This document shows, piece after piece, positions 8,666 to 15,061 of a DNA stretch of 50,350 nucleotides. This DNA is from JBCCFW01 sp039029535. GTDB lineage: Bacteria > Acidobacteriota > JBCCFW01. Both the position numbers and the translations under genes were made by a program. Positions within the stretch are counted from its first letter, which is position 1. Each line of letters opens with the position of its first letter. Where the stretch lies: NCBI GenBank assembly GCA_039029535.1, contig JBCCFW010000034.1, positions 1-50,350 of the forward strand, read 5' to 3'. Under the pieces are notes generated by a model. It was not told the DNA's origin, did not search any database, and saw only the letters and a program-made list of their open reading frames with translations.

Positions 8666-11600
8666 GCGGAGCTGCCGACACCCGCTGGCAGCGGGAACGT
8701 CGCGCCCGCAAGCGGGCCGAGGAGCTCCTCCGCGAGAAGGCCCGCGAGCTCTCCATCAAGAACGAGCAACTCGAGCGGCTGAACGAGTCACTCGAGGATC
8801 GCGTTCGCCGACGCACGCAGGAGCTCGTCTCGGCCAACACCGAGCTCACGCGCCGGACCACCGAGCTCGAGCGAGCCGAGCGCTTCCTCCAGCTCACCCA
8901 GGAGGCCATGGACCACGCCGGGGAGGCGATCTTCTGGCTGGACTCGGACGGCAAGATCACCTACGCGAACCGTAGCGCTCACCGCTCGCTCGGCCATGCT
9001 CCGAATGCACTGGTGGGCATGACGGTCTTCGACATCGACGAGCTGATGACCCGCGACATGTGGGCACCCCACTGGGAAGAGCTCAAGCAGGAGCGCAACC
9101 TCACGCTCGAGTCGGTCCACCTCGACGCCGACGGCCAGCGCATTCCCGTCGAGGTCTCCGTCAACTACATCCAACATCGCTCGGAAGAGCTCAACTGTGC
9201 GTTCGTCCGTGACATCCGCGAACGCAAGGCGGCAGAAGCGCGTCTCCGAGCGCGCGAGGCCGAGGCCCGGCAGCTCTCCCTCGTAGCGTCCCGCACGACG
9301 AACGCAGTCATCATCACCGACTCGGCCGGCCGCATCGAGTGGGTCAACGATGGCTTCCAGCGGCTCACCGGCTTCGCCTTCGACGAGGTGAAGGGCCGGA
9401 CTCCCGGCTCGGTTCTCCAGGGTCCCGGCACCAATCCCGCGACCATCGACGAGATGCGCGAGCTGCTGAAGGGCGGCCGTGGTTTCTCGCGCGAGGTCCT
9501 CAACTACGGCAAGGACGGGACCCCCTACTGGGTCGAGATCGAGGTCCAGCCCGTCCTGGACGAGCTCGGGATCATCGAGCACTTCGTGGCGATCGAGACC
9601 GAGATCACCGAGCGCAAGCTGGGAGAGCTCCGCCTCGAGCGCCTGACTCAGCTCCGCGAGATGGTCGAGCGCACCGAGTCTGCCTTCCTCGACGTCTCGC
9701 CACTGGCGCCGACCATGGGTCAGTTCATGACCCAGGCCGCGCTCGCCCTCGATCTCGACCGCGCCTGGTGCGCGTGGATCGCACCGACGGGAGCACGAAC
9801 GAGCTGGCAGCGAACGGGCATCGGCATCGAGTCGGGTCAGCTCAACGAGAGGGAGCGCCATGCTCTCCAGACTTGGGCCGCCTCCGGAGGCAGTCACCAG
9901 GACGTGCACGTGTCCAGCGGTCGAGGACCGCGTCAGCAGGACCGGAGCATCCTGGTCACGGACACGACCGCCTTCGTCATCATCCCGGTGCTCGTCCGAG
10001 GCGAGCTCTCGGGAATGCTCGCTCTCGAGTCGACGGACCCGGTGGACTGGGACGACGAGGTCGTCGGCCTGCTCGCGCGCACGGCCCTGGGTCTCGGTCG
10101 CAGCCTGGAACGGCAGCTCGCCGACGACGAGATCCGCGCGGCCGCCGAGGGCATGGAGAAGGCCCTGCTTCAGGCCCAGAAGGCGAGCGAGGCCAAGAGC
10201 AACTTCCTCGCCAACATGAGTCACGAGATCCGGACCCCCATGACCGCCATCGTGGGTCAGTCCGAGATCCTCGCACGCGGCGACCTCGACGCCGACGAGC
10301 GGGCCTACTGGGCGCGGCAAGTGCAGCGCAACGCCGACTACCTGCTCGGCCTTCTCAACGACGTGCTCGATCTCTCGAAGATCGAGGCTGGTCAGGTCGA
10401 GGCCATCCTCGGCGAGTGCAGCCTGACGAACCTGGTCGCCGAGGTCATGTCGTTGGTGCGTCCGCGCGCCACCGAGGCGGCCCTGGAGCTGGAGCTCGAG
10501 CTCTCGGCCCCCCTGCCGGATCGGGTCGTGACCGACGAGCTGCGATTGCGGCAGATCCTCATGAACCTGCTGACGAACGCGATCAAGTTCACCAAGGAGG
10601 GCTCGGTCAAGCTCTCACTCGAGTGCACCTCGCTCGGCAAGAGGTCGGTCCGCCTGCAGTTCGCGGTGGCGGACACCGGCGTCGGCATCTCGGCCGAGGA
10701 TCAGACCAAGCTCTTCAAGCCCTTCGTCCAGGCCGAGGACGGACGGCCCGCGGTCGCCGGCACGGGCCTCGGCCTCACGATCTCACGACGCTTCGCGCGG
10801 ATGCTCGGGGGCGACATCGAGCTCGCATCGGAGCCCGGTTCGGGGAGTGTCTTCACGACCACCTGCGTGTCCGGCCTGCCCGATGGCGTGGCTTGGCTCG
10901 ACGAGACGACCTTCCGCGACGTCGACACTCGACACGACGACGACGACGTCGCCGCCCGCGTGATGCGGCTCGACGGCATCCACATCCACGTCACCGACGA
11001 CAACCCGCAGAATCGCCAGATCCTCACCTTCCTCCTCGAGGAATCGGGCTGCGTGGTGACCACCTCCGAGGATGGCGAGGAGGCTTGCACGGAAATCCTG
11101 CGTCGCCGCGACGGGGGCGACTTGCCGGACCTGGTCCTCATGGACATGCAGATGCCGAGGCTCAACGGGTACCAGGCCACTCGCAAGCTGCGTGATGAAG
11201 GCTTGACCGAGCTCCCCATCGTCGCGCTGACGGCCTATGCCATGGCCGGCGACCGGGAGAAGTGCCTCGAAGCCGGCTGCGACGACTACCTCACCAAGCC
11301 CGTGCTCCCCGGCACGATGCGTCGGCTGATCGCCAAGAAGTTGAGCCTGCAGGCCGACTACAGCGAGCCGACGCCGCCGAGGAGCCCGAGTCAGTCCGGT
11401 CCGGATGCTGACGCAGCACCGACCACTCGGGCGGCCCCCTCGTCGACCACGACGGCATCAGCATCGTGCGAGGCCCCGAAGGCCGTGCTCAGCCCAGAAG
11501 AGGAAGAAGCACGGATGCTGGCCGAGCTCCTCGCCCCGCTGCGCGCGGAGTACGTGGCCTACCTTGCCGAATCACTCGAGAAGCTCGAGACGGCGTGGTC

Positions 11601-11808
11601 TGAGCGCGACGACAAGACGGTCATGACGACCGCCCATCAGCTCCGGGGCAACGCGTCGAATCACGGCTTCATCGACGTCGCCAAGCATGCCGGTGAGCTG
11701 GAGGACGCTCTCCGGCACGACAGGCCCGAAGACGTGGCCGAAACGGCAGCCCGAGACCTGCTCTCGGCGCTCACCACCGCGGTGGGCGATCGAGCCACCT
11801 CGAGCTGA
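8662..11808 (+). CDS. Hybrid sensor histidine kinase with PAS-PAS-GAF-HisKA-HATPase-REC-Hpt, H-NOX partner
   Basis: A 1048-residue soluble hybrid kinase with no membrane segment. In order: a charged coiled coil (about 1-70); a PAS domain (about 73-190); a second PAS of LOV-like sequence (about 200-320) in which the photoactive cysteine position is not Cys; a GAF-like domain (about 330-490); HisKA with SHEIRTP (phospho-His near 520); HATPase with NLLTNAIKFT, DTGVGIS and GTGLGL; a receiver domain with acceptor Asp in LMDMQMP (near 826) and KP at LTKPV; and a C-terminal Hpt with AHQLRGNASNHGF (near 991). It starts at GTG inside the H-NOX stop. The Hpt should hand phosphate to a separate response regulator, none of which is in the window. 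H-NOX is the likely input. Confidence 0.92.
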   Translation: MSGAADTRWQRERRARKRAEELLREKARELSIKNEQLERLNESLEDRVRRRTQELVSANTELTRRTTELERAERFLQLTQEAMDHAGEAIFWLDSDGKITYANRSAHRSLGHAPNALVGMTVFDIDELMTRDMWAPHWEELKQERNLTLESVHLDADGQRIPVEVSVNYIQHRSEELNCAFVRDIRERKAAEARLRAREAEARQLSLVASRTTNAVIITDSAGRIEWVNDGFQRLTGFAFDEVKGRTPGSVLQGPGTNPATIDEMRELLKGGRGFSREVLNYGKDGTPYWVEIEVQPVLDELGIIEHFVAIETEITERKLGELRLERLTQLREMVERTESAFLDVSPLAPTMGQFMTQAALALDLDRAWCAWIAPTGARTSWQRTGIGIESGQLNERERHALQTWAASGGSHQDVHVSSGRGPRQQDRSILVTDTTAFVIIPVLVRGELSGMLALESTDPVDWDDEVVGLLARTALGLGRSLERQLADDEIRAAAEGMEKALLQAQKASEAKSNFLANMSHEIRTPMTAIVGQSEILARGDLDADERAYWARQVQRNADYLLGLLNDVLDLSKIEAGQVEAILGECSLTNLVAEVMSLVRPRATEAALELELELSAPLPDRVVTDELRLRQILMNLLTNAIKFTKEGSVKLSLECTSLGKRSVRLQFAVADTGVGISAEDQTKLFKPFVQAEDGRPAVAGTGLGLTISRRFARMLGGDIELASEPGSGSVFTTTCVSGLPDGVAWLDETTFRDVDTRHDDDDVAARVMRLDGIHIHVTDDNPQNRQILTFLLEESGCVVTTSEDGEEACTEILRRRDGGDLPDLVLMDMQMPRLNGYQATRKLRDEGLTELPIVALTAYAMAGDREKCLEAGCDDYLTKPVLPGTMRRLIAKKLSLQADYSEPTPPRSPSQSGPDADAAPTTRAAPSSTTTASASCEAPKAVLSPEEEEARMLAELLAPLRAEYVAYLAESLEKLETAWSERDDKTVMTTAHQLRGNASNHGFIDVAKHAGELEDALRHDRPEDVAETAARDLLSALTTAVGDRATSS

Positions 11809-11834
11809 CTCACTTCAGAGTTCGGATGACGATC

Positions 11835-11856
11835 TCGTGCCGACCACGTGGCACGA
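11835..11856 (+). terminator. Hairpin between the hybrid kinase and UDP-glucuronate decarboxylase genes
   Basis: Perfect 7-bp arms TCGTGCC and GGCACGA around an 8-base loop, directly before the purine-rich leader of the next gene. There is no T-run, so it may attenuate or process the transcript rather than terminate it strongly. It creates a false sigma-54 -24 element (TGGCACG) with no matching -12. Confidence 0.4.
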
Positions 11857-11877
11857 AGGGAAAAGGGAAGAACAGCG

Positions 11878-12876
11878 ATGAAGGGACTCGTTCCAAAGCG
11901 CGTGCTGGTCACCGGCGGAGCCGGATTCCTCGGTTCGCACCTGTGTGAGCGGCTGCTGGAGCAGGGCCACGAGGTGCTCTGCGTCGACAACTTCTACACG
12001 GGCACCAAGCGCAACCTGGCCGGCGTGCTCGACTCTCCCAACCTGGAGGTGATGCGTCACGACGTGACCTTCCCCCTCCACGTGGAGACCGACGAGATCT
12101 ACAACTTTGCCTGCCCGGCATCACCGATCCACTACCAGTTCGATCCGGTGCAGACCACCAAGACCAGCGTCCACGGTGCGATCAACGTCCTCGGCCTGGC
12201 CAAGCGCGTCAAGGCCAAGATCTTCCAGGCGTCGACGAGCGAGGTTTACGGCGACCCGGAGGTCCACCCCCAGCCCGAGAGTTACTGGGGCAGGGTCAAC
12301 CCGGTGGGCATCCGCTCCTGCTACGACGAGGGCAAGCGCTGCGCCGAGACCCTCTTCTTCGACTATCACCGTCAGCACGGGCTCGAGATCAAGGTCGCCC
12401 GGTTCTTCAACACCTACGGCCCGCGAATGCGCCCCGACGATGGCCGGGTCGTCTCGAACTTCATCGTGCAGGCGCTGATGGGCGAGCCCATCACGATCTA
12501 TGGCAATGGCGAGCAGACCCGATCGTTCTGCTACGTCGACGACCTCATCGAGGCTTGCCTTCGCTTGATGGCGACGGGTGTCGAGATCACGGGACCGATG
12601 AACCTCGGCAACCCGGGTGAGTTCAGCATGGCGGAGCTGGCCGAGAAGGTCATCGCGATCACCGGCTCACGCTCCTCCATCGAGCATCGCCCGCTCCCTC
12701 AAGACGACCCCACCCGTCGTCGTCCAGACATCACCCAGGCCAGCGAGACGCTCGACTGGGCACCCACCACTCAGCTCGACGAGGGCCTGGAGAAGACCAT
12801 CGCCTACTTCGACGATCTCCTCTCGGAGACCGTCACCGCGGACCGCTCTTTCCGCGGCGAGAAGTGCCTGGTCTGA
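11878..12876 (+). CDS. UDP-glucuronate decarboxylase (UDP-xylose synthase)
   Basis: A 332-residue extended SDR that would decarboxylate UDP-glucuronate to UDP-xylose with bound NAD. Motifs are the nucleotide loop VTGGAGFLGSHL, NFACPASPIHYQFDP (a UXS signature), STSEVYGDPEVHPQ, the catalytic Y-x3-K in SCYDEGKRCAE, and ARFFNTYGPRM. The ATG at 11878 was chosen over a GTG 30 bases upstream because it has GGGAAG 7 bases before it and matches the family's N-terminus. It is the last gene of the exopolysaccharide operon, 69 bases after the kinase, and a hairpin lies in the gap. Length is normal. A related UDP-sugar epimerase is less likely because of the NFACPASP motif. Confidence 0.92.
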   Translation: MKGLVPKRVLVTGGAGFLGSHLCERLLEQGHEVLCVDNFYTGTKRNLAGVLDSPNLEVMRHDVTFPLHVETDEIYNFACPASPIHYQFDPVQTTKTSVHGAINVLGLAKRVKAKIFQASTSEVYGDPEVHPQPESYWGRVNPVGIRSCYDEGKRCAETLFFDYHRQHGLEIKVARFFNTYGPRMRPDDGRVVSNFIVQALMGEPITIYGNGEQTRSFCYVDDLIEACLRLMATGVEITGPMNLGNPGEFSMAELAEKVIAITGSRSSIEHRPLPQDDPTRRRPDITQASETLDWAPTTQLDEGLEKTIAYFDDLLSETVTADRSFRGEKCLV

Positions 12877-12891
12877 GCGTTCTCCGAACGC
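12877..12891. terminator. Short hairpin between convergent genes
   Basis: A perfect 6-bp stem GCGTTC/GAACGC with a TCC loop exactly fills the gap between the stop of the decarboxylase gene and the stop of the leftward PEGA gene. It could serve both directions. No T-tract is present. Confidence 0.4.
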
Positions 12892-13314
12892 CTACCTGAG
12901 ATCGAGACCGACGTTGAGCTCCTGACCGGCTCGGACCTGGATGGTCTTCTCGACCACCACGCCGTCGGGAGTGATCAGCTCGAGCACGTGACGCCCTGCC
13001 GGCAGGACGAGCTTGGCGGGGTGTCCGTCCAGCGCGTCGGCGGTGCCCATGAACACGCCGTCGACGTGCACCTCGGTGCTCTTCGGGCGCACGTTGACGT
13101 CGACCTCTCCGGTGGCGCGCGTCACCTGTCGCGTCTGCCGCACCCGGCGCACCGGCGTCTTGATCTTGACCTTCGCGGCCGGTCGCAGGACGACCGTCGC
13201 GGAGTGCCGGTGCTTCCAGGGACGAGGGTGCGCCTCCGCCGTGACCGGCAAGACCGCGGTAGCGACCAGGGCCGAGGAGAGAAGTAAAACTGGGACTGTC
13301 TTGCGCAGGGCCAT
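12892..13314 (-). CDS. Secreted PEGA-domain protein
   Basis: A 140-residue protein with a clear Sec signal peptide (MALRKTVPVLLLSSALVATA, cleavage near AEA-HP). A basic His/Arg/Lys stretch follows, then a PEGA-like beta-sandwich domain (VDVNVRPKSTEVHVDGVFMG, AKLVLPAGRHVLELITPDG, VEKTIQVRAGQELNVGLDL). PEGA domains occur in surface or periplasmic proteins of unknown ligand. The ATG at 13314 has GGAGG just upstream. The frame stays open for a further 75 codons to 13539, but those codons look like a truncated toxin start (see separate entry), and the signal peptide argues for the internal start. Function beyond extracytoplasmic location is unknown. Confidence 0.8.
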   Translation of the reverse strand: MALRKTVPVLLLSSALVATAVLPVTAEAHPRPWKHRHSATVVLRPAAKVKIKTPVRRVRQTRQVTRATGEVDVNVRPKSTEVHVDGVFMGTADALDGHPAKLVLPAGRHVLELITPDGVVVEKTIQVRAGQELNVGLDLR

Positions 13315-13539
13315 GGAGCCTCCGGGGCCGTATCTCCCCCCACCGGGTGAAACGACTCGACACCCTGGAGGGTTGAATGGCACGAGAGCTCCTAGCTCAA
13401 GACTCCTGCCAACCCGCTGGACGCCGACGCACGTGCCACAGCGCGAAAAGGCATGACCAGCACCGGAGCGCTCACTCTCGAGATGGAGAATCACGTCGAC
13501 GAGCTGATCGGCTGCGCGAGCCGACCAGCGGGGCTTCAC
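13315..13539 (-). pseudogene. ParE/RelE-like toxin remnant (N-terminus only)
   Basis: A GTG at 13539 overlaps the antitoxin stop by 4 bases, as in intact antitoxin-toxin pairs. The first 28 or so codons (KPRWSARAADQLVDVILHL, then ESERSGAGHAF) resemble the N-terminus of ParE-type toxins. No frame afterwards gives the expected remainder of a 90-100-residue toxin; all three frames were read. The frame then runs without a stop into the PEGA gene. I infer a toxin truncated by deletion or rearrangement. The similarity is short, so this is moderate at best. Confidence 0.45.
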
Positions 13540-13754
13540 GTCAGACGACGCAACCGCTCGTCGACCCTGCGGAGCACCTCGTCGTGCTCGACCAACTCCT
13601 CGGACTCGGAGCTCGCACGCCCGAGGCGCACCTCATCTACGAGCTGGAGGTGATGCGGCACCGCGCTCAAGTCCGCTTCGAGATACGGCGCAACTCGAGC
13701 GAGGTCTTCATCGGAGAGTGCGTTGATTCGCTCGATGAGCTCTGCTCGTGTCAT
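13536..13754 (-). CDS. Antitoxin-like small protein of a degraded toxin-antitoxin pair
   Basis: A 72-residue acidic protein beginning MTRAELIERINALSDEDLAR, with a C-terminal helical segment VEHDEVLRRVDERLRRL. This resembles antitoxins placed before ParE-type toxins, in which the C-terminal part binds the toxin. GGAG lies 7 bases before the ATG at 13754; the longer upstream frame was rejected for lack of such a site. Its stop TGA overlaps the GTG of the toxin-like remnant. With the toxin apparently truncated the gene may be an orphan. No obvious palindromic operator was seen upstream. Confidence 0.6.
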   Translation of the reverse strand: MTRAELIERINALSDEDLARVAPYLEADLSAVPHHLQLVDEVRLGRASSESEELVEHDEVLRRVDERLRRLT

Positions 13755-13849
13755 GAGAATCTCCGTGGGGCGAAACCGAGCCTGCACCGCCATTCCAGTG
13801 CCCGTTGGGCTGTCCCGCCAGCGCCCCACAACCTTCGCACCAGACCACT

Positions 13850-15061
13850 TCAGACCGAGGGACGCTCCGGTCGCAGCCCGTAGCCCACCAGCCCTGCGGG
13901 GATGCGATCGAGCAGGGGCAGGCTCGTGACGAGCCGCAGCGGCCAGGGCAACGTGAACGGACGATCGTCCAACGCCCGGCTCACGAGTCGCGCCTGAACG
14001 AAGCGCTGGAAGAATTGGATGAAGCGAGTCGGCAGCTCGCGACGTCGCTGCACGGCCGCGAGCTGCTCGTCCGTCAGCTCTCCCTGGGCCAGCGGCTCTC
14101 CCAGCAGGTTCGACGTCGCGATCGCGTCCTGGATCGCGTAGCTGAGGCCGACTCCCCCCACCGGTGACATGACGTGCGCCGCGTCGCCGATGAGCAGCGC
14201 GCCGGGACGGTGCCAGCGCTCCATCCGGCTCGACGCCACCGACAGGAAGCTCAGCTTCGACCAGTCGTCGAGCAGCGACACGCGGTCAGCGAGCTCGGGC
14301 AGGAGACGAGCGATCGACTCCTGAAACGCCACGAGCCCCGCCTTTCGCAAGGCACGCGCATCCCCCTTCAAGAGCACGTAGCCGACCTGCCACTCACGAG
14401 GACGCGTGAGCACGACCAGGAGACGACCCGGCTCGATGCGGAAGCCCGTCACCGCGCTCGCCGGCTCGTCGTCACGCCGAGGCAGCGCGAACCAGTAGAC
14501 GTCCATGGGAGGCGAGCCGGCGATGGGCTCGGGGAAGCCCAGCTTGCGCACGCGAGAGGCTCGACCGTCGGCCCCGACCACCAAGTCGGCGCGGATCTCA
14601 CGCTCGCCCGCCCCGTCCCGGTGTCGCACGCCGACAACGCGACCGTCGTCCTCGACCAGCTCGTGGACTCGCGCGCCGAGCCGGAGCTCGAAGCTCGGCA
14701 GGGCCGACGCCTTCTCAGCCAGGAAGTCGAGAAGGGCCGCCTGCGGGATGAGCGCGACCCAGGGAAAGCGGCCACCGAGCCGGCCGAAGTCCGCGAGCAC
14801 CGTGGACCTGCCGCCGCTGCGAACCGTCATCCGCTCGAGCCGTGCGTGGTCGAGCGCGAGCAGCTCGTCGACCAGGCCCAGGTCGGCGAAGGCCTCGAGC
14901 GTCGAGGGATGAACCGTGTCGCCCCGGAAGTCGCGCTCGAAGTCGTCCTGCGCCTCGAGAACGATCGTCCGCACTCCGCGACGGGCCAGCAGGTAGCCGA
15001 GGACCATCCCTGCCGGCCCGCCACCGACGATGCACGTCGTGACGCGATCGACCTCGCTCAA
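13850..15061 (-). CDS. FAD-dependent monooxygenase (PHBH/UbiH-like)
   Basis: A flavoprotein of about 403 residues of the aromatic hydroxylase class. The N-terminal Rossmann motif is IVGGGPAGMVLGYLLA, followed by acidic EAQDDFERDF, the mid motif VVGADGRASRVRKLG (DG motif) and the third FAD motif GDAAHVMSPVGGVGLSYAIQDA. Such enzymes hydroxylate aromatic or polyene substrates using NAD(P)H and O2. I chose the TTG at 15061, which overlaps the upstream stop as TTGA; a GTG at 15091 would overlap the upstream gene by 34 bases. Neither has a good ribosome site, so translation is probably coupled to the Cys-rich protein gene. The substrate is unknown, and the pairing with a secreted Cys-rich protein is odd. 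Confidence 0.88.
   Translation of the reverse strand: MSEVDRVTTCIVGGGPAGMVLGYLLARRGVRTIVLEAQDDFERDFRGDTVHPSTLEAFADLGLVDELLALDHARLERMTVRSGGRSTVLADFGRLGGRFPWVALIPQAALLDFLAEKASALPSFELRLGARVHELVEDDGRVVGVRHRDGAGEREIRADLVVGADGRASRVRKLGFPEPIAGSPPMDVYWFALPRRDDEPASAVTGFRIEPGRLLVVLTRPREWQVGYVLLKGDARALRKAGLVAFQESIARLLPELADRVSLLDDWSKLSFLSVASSRMERWHRPGALLIGDAAHVMSPVGGVGLSYAIQDAIATSNLLGEPLAQGELTDEQLAAVQRRRELPTRFIQFFQRFVQARLVSRALDDRPFTLPWPLRLVTSLPLLDRIPAGLVGYGLRPERPSV

Noticed and set aside
11849..11862. A perfect sigma-54 -24 element TGGCACG before the decarboxylase gene
   Set aside because: No GC at the required -12 position. The TGGCACG is the right arm of a hairpin.
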